Source of the DNA: Denitratisoma sp. DHT3
GTDB taxonomy: Bacteria > Pseudomonadota > Gammaproteobacteria > Burkholderiales > Rhodocyclaceae
Direction of reading: 5' to 3'
Assembly (NCBI RefSeq): GCF_007833355.1
Contig: NZ_CP020914.1
Coordinates: 296,047 to 360,046 of the forward strand
DNA: 64,000 bases
Part shown: positions 43,106 through 51,412 of the stretch, one piece after another
Layout of the letters: each line of letters opens with the position of its first letter
How positions within the stretch are numbered: the first letter of the stretch is position 1
The notes under the pieces: generated by a model
Told to the model about the DNA's origin: nothing
The model's input: the letters and a program-made list of their open reading frames with translations, nothing else
Database searches by the model: none
Made by a program: the position numbers and the translations under genes

Positions 43106-43884
43106 ATAATATTGAACCTCCAAGAATCGAGGCTTCCTCGGAACTGACCGGGAAGATTCGGGATTTCTGGTCCCGTCGTGTCAACGCCGAGAGAGTCTTC
43201 GGTAAGACGGTTTCCCGTCATGGGCGAGGTGAGGATGCCTATTTCCGTGATCTTGAAACCCAGCGCTACCGCTCTCATCGGCACCTGAAGCCCTGGATCG
43301 AGCGGATGCAGTCGGGGCGTTCGGTATTGGAGATCGGCTGCGGTGTCGGCCTGGACACCTATACCATGGCCCGCCAAGGTTTGAATGTCACTGCCGCCGA
43401 TCTTACCCATGTCGGTGTGGCTACAGCGCAGGCAAGATTTCGCCGGGAAGGACTGCCCGGCGTTTTTCTGGTCGGAGATGCTTGTGGTTTGCCACTTGCG
43501 GCGGAGTCATTCGACTACATTTATTCCTTTGGTGTTCTGCACCATGCGGCCGATACCTCGCGCTCGATAGATGAGGTCTTTCGATTGCTCAAGCCCGGTG
43601 GCATTGCCTTGATCATGCTTTATCACCGCCGTTCCTTGAATGAGTGGGTGCATAGATTGTTGGGGGTTCCTTTCGAGGAGAAGGATGAATTGTGCCCCGT
43701 GGTGCGGCGCTATACCATGGCGGAAGCCAAGGTGCTTTTTGCGCGCTTCCGCAGCGTGGAGATCAAACCTGATTTCCTATTCGGAGAGGGATATGGTGTC
43801 CTGTTCCGACTGATACCGCTGCCTATTTATCGCTGGCTGTCGCGGCGCATCGGTTGGCACCTGATGATTGCGGCGGTAAAGTGA
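43102..43884 (+). CDS. Class I SAM-dependent methyltransferase
   Basis: 260 residues. SAM-binding motif I is VLEIGCGVGLDTYTMA near residue 75, motif II/post-I DACGLPLAAESFDYIYSFGVLHH near 126, and LLKPGGIALIMLYH near 162. It resembles methyltransferases of O-antigen and ubiquinone (UbiE/Methyltransf_11) type. The start overlaps the toroid gene's stop (ATGA) and its stop overlaps the radical SAM GTG start (GTGA), so all three are coupled. Confidence 0.86.
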   Translation: MNNIEPPRIEASSELTGKIRDFWSRRVNAERVFGKTVSRHGRGEDAYFRDLETQRYRSHRHLKPWIERMQSGRSVLEIGCGVGLDTYTMARQGLNVTAADLTHVGVATAQARFRREGLPGVFLVGDACGLPLAAESFDYIYSFGVLHHAADTSRSIDEVFRLLKPGGIALIMLYHRRSLNEWVHRLLGVPFEEKDELCPVVRRYTMAEAKVLFARFRSVEIKPDFLFGEGYGVLFRLIPLPIYRWLSRRIGWHLMIAAVK

Positions 43885-44978
43885 GCAAATTCACCCTGAT
43901 TGCCCACGAGGGCTTGCGTGCCATTGCAGCACCACTGTCGAATGGCCAGTTGTCTGGGTACATTCGACCGACCATCGCAGCGGTTTACATCACGAAGTAC
44001 TGTAACTCCCGCTGCAACATGTGCGACTTCTGGAAAGGGGATCGCGACCCGGATGAGCTGACAGCCGAACAATGGGGCATCGTGTTTTCCCGTCTCAAGG
44101 CTTTCGGTGTCGGCTTCGTGGGGGTCAATGCTTCCGGCGAGATGTTCACCCGCAGGGACGTCTTCCAGATACTCCAGCATCTGCGCGATCTGGGTCTGGG
44201 GTTTGGCGTCAATTCCAATGGCACGCTGTTTACCAAGACCAAAGCACGGCGTCTGGCGGAGTTGGGACCGCGTCAAGTGACCATCGGCCTCGATGGCGTG
44301 GGCAATGAGGCGTATCTGGCCACTCGTGGCCTAAAGGGCGGTTTCGATAAGGTCAGCCGTCATATCGATAACCTTCTGGAGGCGGGAGTACGGGGCGTCA
44401 GCATTGGGACCGTGTTGATGCGTGAGAACATCGATGACTGGGTTCCTCTAGCCGAGTTCGCCCAGGCCAAGGGCCTAGCCGGCATTCGCTATACGGCATA
44501 CCACGATTCCTATTTCAATGCGCCGACGATCCTTAAGGGACAACAATATGGCGGTACGGGCTTCATGGAAAAGGCCGCGACAAACATCGAGGCATTACTG
44601 GAACTCAAACGGAAAACCGGGATCGTGAAGAACAGCGAAGCCTACTTGCGCCGAGCCCTTGAGTTCTACCTCCAACCCAGAACCTATTTTCCGGTGCCCT
44701 GCTTGCAGGGCTCCAACCGGATTGAAATCGACGTGTTCGGCAACGTGACCTTGTGCTCTTTCGTGACGGAGCCACTGGGGAATCTCGTCAAGCAGGATAT
44801 GGAGGCAATCTGGGAATCCGCAGAGCACCGGAATGCGCGGGAGGCAGCACGCACTGGCAAGTGCCCGAAATGCTTTCTCTCCTGTTACGGAGAAGAGAAT
44901 CTGCGCCTGTCTGCAAAGGCTGCTCTGCCGACCATGCTGGACACCCTGCACAGGGGATACCGGCTGATACTTCGCTAG
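43881..44978 (+). CDS. Radical SAM protein with SPASM-like C-terminus
   Basis: 365 residues from GTG 43881, overlapping the previous stop. The radical SAM cluster motif is YCNSRCNMCDFW (CxxxCxxC) near residue 36. The C-terminus has further cysteines (VPCLQGSNRIEIDVFGNV, VTLCSF, GKCPKCFLSCYG) like a SPASM auxiliary-cluster domain. Related proteins modify peptides, sugars or lipids; those near glycan genes are uncharacterised. Its target cannot be read from the sequence. Confidence 0.85.
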   Translation: MSKFTLIAHEGLRAIAAPLSNGQLSGYIRPTIAAVYITKYCNSRCNMCDFWKGDRDPDELTAEQWGIVFSRLKAFGVGFVGVNASGEMFTRRDVFQILQHLRDLGLGFGVNSNGTLFTKTKARRLAELGPRQVTIGLDGVGNEAYLATRGLKGGFDKVSRHIDNLLEAGVRGVSIGTVLMRENIDDWVPLAEFAQAKGLAGIRYTAYHDSYFNAPTILKGQQYGGTGFMEKAATNIEALLELKRKTGIVKNSEAYLRRALEFYLQPRTYFPVPCLQGSNRIEIDVFGNVTLCSFVTEPLGNLVKQDMEAIWESAEHRNAREAARTGKCPKCFLSCYGEENLRLSAKAALPTMLDTLHRGYRLILR

Positions 44979-44991
44979 GCTCTCCTGTTCG

Positions 44992-45903
44992 ATGGGAACG
45001 AAAAAACCTGTCTCTGCAACATGCTATGACGAAACCTGGATCGCCTCGGCCTGGGGACAGGGCTCGATTGCGAGCGAAGTGTTGCGAGACATTGAAGACC
45101 CCAGGCCCCGTGTCGCCCGGGCGATTGAACTCGCGTGCATCGATCAGGGAACGCGATTGTTGGACATTGCCTGCGGTCGCGGAGAGGTGCCTGCTATCGC
45201 TGCCAGAAAAGGTGCTTTTGCGGTCGGAATCGATTTTTCCTCGGTATCGATTACATATGCGAGTGAAGTTCGTAGAGGCCAGGGAGGATGTGACAAGTAT
45301 GGATTGTTGCAGGCGGATGCCTGCAACCTGCCTTTTGCTGACGCCAGCTTCGACCGCATCACCATGCTTGATATTGTCGAGCATTTGCTGCCGGAACAAC
45401 TGGAGTCCATGTTTAGTGAAGTGTCGCGGTTGCTGGCGCCGGGAGGCTATGCGGTAATCCATACGTTGCCCAATCGCTGGGTGTATGACTTGACGTTTCC
45501 CTGTCTGAATCGTTTAAGCAAGAGGGTTCCGGAAAATCCCAGAGGACCGATAGACAGCGTGGTCCATGTGAATGAGCAGGACCTTCCTGCATTGTCGAAA
45601 ATGCTCGACCATTGCGGATTGAGCGGGCATGTCTGGCTTGAGCAACTTATGCCGGCGCAAGCGCGTTGGAATGCGCGAGATACTCGTTTTGGCGATCAAC
45701 GGGATCGGCTGTATCCAATGCTGACCGGTATTTGGGGATCGCTGCTGGAAATCGCCAGCCAAACACCCTGTAAGCTGCTTTTGTCAAATGACATATACGC
45801 AGTAGCCTGGACCGGAAGGCAGCCGGAATTGCCTACTCTGCCGGGAAACCTCACCGAGCGGCTAGCCTGCCGCATTTTTTCTACCAATCGCCAGCGTCAG
45901 TAG
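44992..45903 (+). CDS. Class I SAM-dependent methyltransferase
   Basis: 303 residues. Motif I is LLDIACGRGEVPAIAARKG near residue 60, post-I VGIDFSSVSI, and ADACNLPFADASFDRITMLDIVEHL near 115. LLAPGGYAVIHTLPN matches motif III. Last gene of the plus-strand glycan cluster, ending inside the 3' end of the converging flippase-like gene (42-base tail-to-tail overlap). Substrate unknown. Confidence 0.84.
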   Translation: MGTKKPVSATCYDETWIASAWGQGSIASEVLRDIEDPRPRVARAIELACIDQGTRLLDIACGRGEVPAIAARKGAFAVGIDFSSVSITYASEVRRGQGGCDKYGLLQADACNLPFADASFDRITMLDIVEHLLPEQLESMFSEVSRLLAPGGYAVIHTLPNRWVYDLTFPCLNRLSKRVPENPRGPIDSVVHVNEQDLPALSKMLDHCGLSGHVWLEQLMPAQARWNARDTRFGDQRDRLYPMLTGIWGSLLEIASQTPCKLLLSNDIYAVAWTGRQPELPTLPGNLTERLACRIFSTNRQRQ

Positions 45904-46806
45904 CCAGACGGTGCTGGGTATCCAGGCGACGGCAAGCACCAGAAGACGAAGTAAAAGATACGCGGAGATGACGTTGGCCGCTGATAGTCCGACAGTCCCA
46001 AATACTGCGACTCCGGTGATCTCGGCGGTACCTATCCCGTTGAATGTGACCGGGACGTAGGCGACCAGGGCGCTGATCGACATCAGGCTGGCTACCGTGG
46101 TCAGGGACGGCGGCGGAATCGGTGATACAGCTCCCAAGACCGCCTGGTAGGCTGCTGCTGTCACCAACAGTTTGATCAGCGTCAGGAGCAGGTTGTTGAG
46201 CAGTGGGATGGGATGATGACGGATCAGCAATGTTATTTCCCGAGGAATCTCAGTGGCAAGTTGTATCAGGTGTCGAAGTCGGAGGGAGTTTCGGAGCAGT
46301 ACAAGGGTGACGCTTATGGCGCAGACCGACAGTATGGCTGCGATGACAGCAGTACCGCGCTGCATTATGGGTAGCGGAAATTCCACCGCCAGGGCCGCAA
46401 TGCCCGGTAACGCAGCCAGTGCAAAGATGATGATCGATGTGATCTTGTCCGCCAGGGTACGCCCCAGCGAGCGAGTGATCGGTATGTCATGTTTTCTCAA
46501 GAGTGCGGAGAGTGCGGCCATATCGCCGATCTGTCCGGGAAGTACCAGTCCCAGTGACCATGAGAACCAATACAGGGGCAGATAGCGATGAAAGGGGGGT
46601 ATCTGATTGTCGATCCGGAGCAATTGGTAAGTATTGATGGCACCCAGAAAGGTGGCTCCCGCCACAAGCGCGACAACCACTGCTGCCGCTGGAAGTGAGA
46701 TACGCGTAATGCCTGCGACCACAGCGCCAGTACCAATCCATCCGAGGAGAGCGGCGATCAGCGCCAACCCGAAAGCCAGCGAGAGGGTAGGCAGCATGGG
46801 ACGCAT
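45862..46806 (-). CDS. Lysylphosphatidylglycerol synthase transmembrane region-like (UPF0104) protein
   Basis: 314 residues with about eight membrane helices and the conserved YWFSWSLGLVLPGQIGDM and VPVTFNGIGTAEI blocks of the AglD/MprF transmembrane family. There is no catalytic soluble domain, so it is the flippase-like half only. In glycan clusters such proteins may move lipid-linked intermediates or associate with glycosyltransferases. It is the last gene of a three-gene minus-strand group. Confidence 0.84.
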   Translation of the reverse strand: MRPMLPTLSLAFGLALIAALLGWIGTGAVVAGITRISLPAAAVVVALVAGATFLGAINTYQLLRIDNQIPPFHRYLPLYWFSWSLGLVLPGQIGDMAALSALLRKHDIPITRSLGRTLADKITSIIIFALAALPGIAALAVEFPLPIMQRGTAVIAAILSVCAISVTLVLLRNSLRLRHLIQLATEIPREITLLIRHHPIPLLNNLLLTLIKLLVTAAAYQAVLGAVSPIPPPSLTTVASLMSISALVAYVPVTFNGIGTAEITGVAVFGTVGLSAANVISAYLLLRLLVLAVAWIPSTVWLLTLAIGRKNAAG

Positions 46807-46813
46807 TTCCCGT

Positions 46814-47440
46814 TTACTCCGGCTCGATCCGTCGAATCACTTTCAGCGGGTTACCTGCCGCGAACACATCGGCGGGAACCGCATCGCGAATCAAGGAACA
46901 TGCACCGATAACGGAGTTTTCGCCTATCGAGACGCCATCGAGAATGACCACTTGTACCGAAACCCACACATTACGTCCAATTTCCACTGGACTTGCCGGC
47001 ACATCAAGTACGGACTCCTGTCTACGATGTATTCCGAGGCTGTGGGCCGGGGTATCGGTAATGTAGGCATCGGCGATGTTGGAAAGCTCACCGATGGTGA
47101 CGGAATTGGCGCACTGAATGGCTGTTCCGTTCAGACCAGCATGGTCGCCTAAGACTACCCTTGCCTGAGGGGTGAGCGTGCGGATACAGACAGGGCGAAT
47201 GGCATTGGAGATTACGATGCAGTTGTCGCCGAACTCAATGGCGCCTGGCCCGCTGACATTCATGACACCATACACTCTAAACCAGTGTCCGGCCCGGAAG
47301 CGCCTCCCTTGCAAGCGGAAAATCAGTTTGTACCAACTGCCTTTGAGCCATGCCAGCATGGCTGGCAAGAGAAGGTATGGCGACGCTTTTAGGCGCTTAA
47401 ACTGATGACGATAAAATTTCTCTGTGCTCTGATCGATCAC
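46814..47440 (-). CDS. Hexapeptide-repeat acyltransferase
   Basis: 208 residues with left-handed beta-helix hexapeptide repeats in the C-terminal two thirds: IGELSNIADAYITD, VEIGRNVWVSVQVVILDGVSIGENSVIGA, and the closing FAAGNPLKVIRRIEPE typical of sugar O-acetyltransferases (WbbJ/NodL type). GTG start 47440 overlaps the previous gene's stop (GTGA). Probably acetylates a surface sugar. Confidence 0.87.
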   Translation of the reverse strand: MIDQSTEKFYRHQFKRLKASPYLLLPAMLAWLKGSWYKLIFRLQGRRFRAGHWFRVYGVMNVSGPGAIEFGDNCIVISNAIRPVCIRTLTPQARVVLGDHAGLNGTAIQCANSVTIGELSNIADAYITDTPAHSLGIHRRQESVLDVPASPVEIGRNVWVSVQVVILDGVSIGENSVIGACSLIRDAVPADVFAAGNPLKVIRRIEPE

Positions 47441-48261
47441 GTGAGTTTACTTTCGACGTCGTCTTCCATGAGGGCCGTGGTGCCTTGCTGTGTGCCTTGG
47501 TATGCGCGAATCCAAATTCCGGCACCGAAGTCGGGCCGGCTCCACTGGCCAAACCAGGCAATCAAGTTGAGGAGCGGAAATAGTAGGGCATACAGGTACT
47601 TGTTGCGTTCTTCCGCTCCCGTGACGGCATAGGAGATATTGTTGGATAGATTCTCCAGCAATCCATAACTGTAGCCGGCAGCCTGGATGGTTAGGCCAGT
47701 GTCCTCGATTCGGGAGCGGATCTCGGCGAGGTGATAGCCAGGGCGTACATGGCCGGGTACGTCGAAATTCTCTGTCCAGCGGAAGACGGGCCAGCGCCGG
47801 TAATAGTGGGGCACATGCACGATCATTGTGCCGCCCTCGGCCAGCATCGAGGCAAGTTTGTGGATGACTTCGATGTCGTCCTCGATGTGCTCCAGATTAT
47901 CCACTGAGAGAATCAGGTCGAATTTTCTTCCTGGTTGATACCGAGTCAGGTCGGCGACTACAAAATCACAACGGCTCTCGATGTCGATGGCACGGGCGAT
48001 GTTCCGGTTTCTTTCCTGAAGTGCGGTATCGGAGTCCACACCAGTGACATTCGCCATGGGAAACTTTGCAGCCAGGAAGCGGGCGAATATGCCGCGCCCG
48101 CAGCCGGCATCAAGGATATTGGCTGCCGTTTGGGGCAGTAGTTTCTTGATTCTTCGCAGTCGAATACGCAGACCGACGATCGGTATGCCCAGAAGGTGGC
48201 AGTAGAGCCGTTCGGATAGTGACAGGGATTTGTCCCAGAAGAGTTCTTGGCCAGCAAGCAA
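47437..48261 (-). CDS. Class I SAM-dependent methyltransferase
   Basis: 274 residues. The TTG start 48261 has a good AAGGAAA site; no ATG fits before motif I. Motif I is ILDAGCGRGIFARFLAAKFP near residue 49, then TGVDSDTALQERNR, and LSVDNLEHIEDD near 119. A C-terminal amphipathic or membrane-associated helix (YLYALLFPLLNLIAWFGQW) is unusual and suggests a lipid-linked substrate. First gene of the methyltransferase-acyltransferase-flippase group. Confidence 0.84.
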   Translation of the reverse strand: MLAGQELFWDKSLSLSERLYCHLLGIPIVGLRIRLRRIKKLLPQTAANILDAGCGRGIFARFLAAKFPMANVTGVDSDTALQERNRNIARAIDIESRCDFVVADLTRYQPGRKFDLILSVDNLEHIEDDIEVIHKLASMLAEGGTMIVHVPHYYRRWPVFRWTENFDVPGHVRPGYHLAEIRSRIEDTGLTIQAAGYSYGLLENLSNNISYAVTGAEERNKYLYALLFPLLNLIAWFGQWSRPDFGAGIWIRAYQGTQQGTTALMEDDVESKLT

Positions 48262-48383
48262 GCGATGTTTCCTTGAAAAGTTTGGCTGTGATTAGCGGCG
48301 GGACATGTCCGCCTTCCGATTTGAGGCCGTTGAACTTAACAGCGTCATGGTCGATATACAAGCTGGCAGTTCATGTTGCTGTG

Positions 48384-49409
48384 TCATCGTTGCGAGGCTC
48401 CGTTGGACTGCCTGCACTGTGAGTGCCACGCATCGCGGCAAATGGATTCCAAGTCGCGGCGGCTTTCCCAGCCGAGGAGGGTCATCGCCCGTGACGGATC
48501 TGCATAGTATTCGGCCACGTCACCCGCTCGCCGTGGCGCGTGATGGCAGGGGATCGCGTGGCCGCAGGCCGCCTCGAAGGCGCGCACGACATCCAGCACG
48601 CTGTGTCCCCGTCCGCTGCCCAGGTTGACGGTGAAGCCGGGCTGGCCTTGCAGCAGGGCTTCCAGTGCGGCGCAGTGGCCCTCGGCCAGATCCATGACGT
48701 GGATGTAGTCGCGGATGCCGGTGCCGTCCGGGGTGGGGTAGTCGTTACCAAAAATGTTCAGGGCATCGCGCTGGCCCGCTGCCACCTGGGCCAGAAAGGG
48801 CACCAGATTGTTGGGCGTACCGCGCGGGCTTTCGCCGATCAACCCGGACTCGTGGGCGCCGGCGGGGTTGAAGTAGCGCAGGATGCCGATCCGCCACTCG
48901 GGGTCGGCGTGACTCAGGTCGGCGAGGATCTGCTCCACCATCGCTTTGCTGTGGCCATAGGGGCTCGCCGGGCGCAGCGGCGCATCCTCGGCGACGGGCA
49001 CACGGTCCGGCGCACCGTAGACGGTAGCGGATGAACTAAAGATCAGCCGCTTGATCCCATGCGTGTTCAGCACCTGACAGAGGGCGATGGTGCCGCCGAC
49101 GTTGTTGTCGAAATACCGCAATGGAACTGCCACCGATTCTCCCACTGCCTTGAGTCCGGCAAAGTGGATGGCCGCGGAGATGTCATGGCGTCGGAGCACC
49201 CGGTCCATCTCGTCCGCGTTGCGGACGTCGGCGATATAGAAGGCCGGACGGCTGCCGGTGATGCTGGCGATGCGGTCGATCACGCCGGCATCGCTGTTGC
49301 TCAGATTGTCCACCACCACCACGCGATACCCCTGTTTCATCAGGGAGACGCAACAATGGGAACCGATGAAACCGGTGCCTCCGGTGACCAGAATTTCGCC
49401 GGTGCTCAT
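48384..49409 (-). CDS. galE: UDP-glucose 4-epimerase
   Basis: 341 residues from ATG 49409. NAD-binding GGTGFIGSH at the N-terminus, the catalytic Ser/Thr (FSSSATVYG) and YGHSK, and RYFNPAGAHESG are diagnostic for GalE. It interconverts UDP-glucose and UDP-galactose (possibly the N-acetyl forms), supplying the glycan cluster. Its ATG overlaps the sixA stop (ATGA). Confidence 0.94.
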   Translation of the reverse strand: MSTGEILVTGGTGFIGSHCCVSLMKQGYRVVVVDNLSNSDAGVIDRIASITGSRPAFYIADVRNADEMDRVLRRHDISAAIHFAGLKAVGESVAVPLRYFDNNVGGTIALCQVLNTHGIKRLIFSSSATVYGAPDRVPVAEDAPLRPASPYGHSKAMVEQILADLSHADPEWRIGILRYFNPAGAHESGLIGESPRGTPNNLVPFLAQVAAGQRDALNIFGNDYPTPDGTGIRDYIHVMDLAEGHCAALEALLQGQPGFTVNLGSGRGHSVLDVVRAFEAACGHAIPCHHAPRRAGDVAEYYADPSRAMTLLGWESRRDLESICRDAWHSQCRQSNGASQR

Positions 49410-49864
49410 CTGAGGAATTTCGGGTCCACGATAGCCCGCAGGTCGACACGGGCTGCGCCGGGTGAGTGACTCAGCCACCAGACTGCCCCCTTGCGGACCG
49501 CCCACGCATCCTCCTCGCCGCCGACCAGCAGCGCGGCGAGTTCGCCCAGGGTGGGTTGGTGTCCCACCAGCAGCACCGGCCGTTTCATCTCGGGCCAGTG
49601 CGCGGCCCGCAGCAGGTCGGCGGCGCTGGCGGCGGGTGCGATGGCGGGTTCCACTTCGTGGGTGCGGTGCAGGGCATGGGCGGTTTCGCGGGCACGCCGC
49701 GCCGGACTCACCAGGATGCGCGTGTCCTGCGGCAGCCAGGCATCGAGCCAGCGGGCCACCCGGGCGGCCTGGCGCTGGCCCTTCGGCGTGAGGGCGCGAT
49801 CCAGGTCATCCTGCCCGGGGCGCGCGTCTTCAGCTTCGGCATGGCGCCACAGAATGATGTCCAT
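49406..49864 (-). CDS. sixA: Phosphohistidine phosphatase SixA
   Basis: 152 residues. The histidine phosphatase catalytic motif LWRHAEAED has R7-H8 near the N-terminus; VSPARRARETA and VGHQPTLGELAALL complete the active site. SixA removes phosphate from phosphohistidine of phosphorelay or PTS proteins. It sits 3 bases after the CYTH-CHAD gene and overlaps galE. Confidence 0.9.
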   Translation of the reverse strand: MDIILWRHAEAEDARPGQDDLDRALTPKGQRQAARVARWLDAWLPQDTRILVSPARRARETAHALHRTHEVEPAIAPAASAADLLRAAHWPEMKRPVLLVGHQPTLGELAALLVGGEEDAWAVRKGAVWWLSHSPGAARVDLRAIVDPKFLR

Positions 49865-49867
49865 CGC

Positions 49868-51382
49868 TTACTCCAATGCCGGCAGGCGCAGCTTGCCCAG
49901 ATTTGCCAGGGCAGCGGGAATCCGCTTCCGCAAGCGGTGGTGGCGCCTGCCGTGCCAGCCGGCGACCAGGGTCACCGCTTCCCGCAACTGCGGGGCGTCG
50001 GCGGCGTAGCGGGAGAGCCGGTCTCCGGCGCTGGCCAGGTCGTTGAGTTGTCCGAGGATATCCTGCAAGGTCACCAGCTTATCCAGCAGGCGGCGGGAGT
50101 TGGACGCGGGCATGAGCGGAGCGAAGAACTCCAGACCATAGCGCAGGCGCTTGATGGCGATGCGGACTGCATGCAGGCTGGTCGGCCGGTCGTGGCTGGC
50201 GGCGGCCGCCAGCGTCAGCACCTTGCGGCGTTGCCGGCGCAGGCGGTGTGCGGCGAACTCGGCCAGGGTCGCGGCTTTCGCGCCCGGTGCCGGCGGGAGT
50301 TCCGACAGGGCATGGCACTGGGCGGTGGTCCGCAGCATCAGGCGGCCGTAGTCGCGCCCCTGCAGAGCTTCCAGCGCCCGTTGCCGGGCCTGCTCCCGCT
50401 GCGCGGCGACCAGCCCGGCCAGTGCCGCCAGGCGCGGTTCGTCGGGCAGGGCGGCGACGACCGGCTGCACAATCTCCGCCAGCAGCACATCCAGATCCCG
50501 CAACTGCCCCAACAGATCCATCAGTTCGCGCAACGGCGGCAACAGCCCTTGCGCGAATCCTGCCGGCAGCAGCGGGGAGAACAAGCGCAGCGCGGCGCGC
50601 AGGCGCCGGGCGGCGACGCGCATCTGGTGAATGTATTCGGGGTCCTCGTCCTTGACCGCGCCGGCATGATTGGCCTGCAAATGCGCCAGGCAATCCAGGG
50701 CGATGCGGTGGAAGGCCGCCAGCGGCGCCATGTCGGCCGCGAGTTCAATGGAACCCGCCTTGAGCGGCGCTTCGGCTGTACCCGAAAAAATCCGGTAGCC
50801 GCGCTCGGCCTTGGACAGCAGGGCGGGGACCAGGGTGACGCGCTCGGCCAACTGCTCCGCGATGGCGAATAGTTGCGATACCGGACCGCTCTCCAGTTCG
50901 AGCTCCACCTCGGAGATGGCTTCGCGCCGATCGGCCGCGGCGACCCAGCCGCGGTCCAGCATCAGCAGGACGACACAGTCCGGCGCCGGTTCGAAACGCC
51001 AGGTGACGCGGCGGAAGTTGGTCTCGAACAGCGGGACGATGCGCTCCCGGGTTGAAGGGCGTTCCAGCCATTTGCGGACCTTGGGCGCGCTGACGACGGA
51101 AAAGTCGAACCGGCCGCCGTAAGGCGTCTCCCATTCGGGGCGCGCCGTCAGGCCCGCCGCCGAGGCGCCGGCGCATTTGACGGTCTGCAGCCATTGGCCG
51201 CCCTTGCGGCGCAGGCGCAACGCCATGCCCTTGCGGTACAGCGCCAGATCCGGCGTGTCGTAATAGACGTTCAGCAGCGGGCCGGCCTGGCGGGAAACGG
51301 CACACTTCAGCAGCGGATGCCTGAGGAAGCGCTGATGCTCATTTTCCGGCAATGCCAGCTTGAGTTCGATCTCTTCGGCCAT
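49868..51382 (-). CDS. CYTH and CHAD domain protein (inorganic triphosphatase YgiF-like)
   Basis: 504 residues. The N-terminal CYTH domain has the ExExK signature at E4-E6-K8 and LRLRRKGGQWLQTVK, giving a triphosphate tunnel metalloenzyme. The C-terminal CHAD domain (about 215-490) has the helical HQMRVAARRLRAALRLF and HAVRIAIKRLRYGLEFF repeats rich in His/Arg for polyphosphate binding. Substrate by family is inorganic triphosphate. Operon with sixA and galE. Confidence 0.9.
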   Translation of the reverse strand: MAEEIELKLALPENEHQRFLRHPLLKCAVSRQAGPLLNVYYDTPDLALYRKGMALRLRRKGGQWLQTVKCAGASAAGLTARPEWETPYGGRFDFSVVSAPKVRKWLERPSTRERIVPLFETNFRRVTWRFEPAPDCVVLLMLDRGWVAAADRREAISEVELELESGPVSQLFAIAEQLAERVTLVPALLSKAERGYRIFSGTAEAPLKAGSIELAADMAPLAAFHRIALDCLAHLQANHAGAVKDEDPEYIHQMRVAARRLRAALRLFSPLLPAGFAQGLLPPLRELMDLLGQLRDLDVLLAEIVQPVVAALPDEPRLAALAGLVAAQREQARQRALEALQGRDYGRLMLRTTAQCHALSELPPAPGAKAATLAEFAAHRLRRQRRKVLTLAAAASHDRPTSLHAVRIAIKRLRYGLEFFAPLMPASNSRRLLDKLVTLQDILGQLNDLASAGDRLSRYAADAPQLREAVTLVAGWHGRRHHRLRKRIPAALANLGKLRLPALE

Positions 51383-51412
51383 GAGGCATTGTAGCGGAGG
51401 GGCCGGAGCCGC

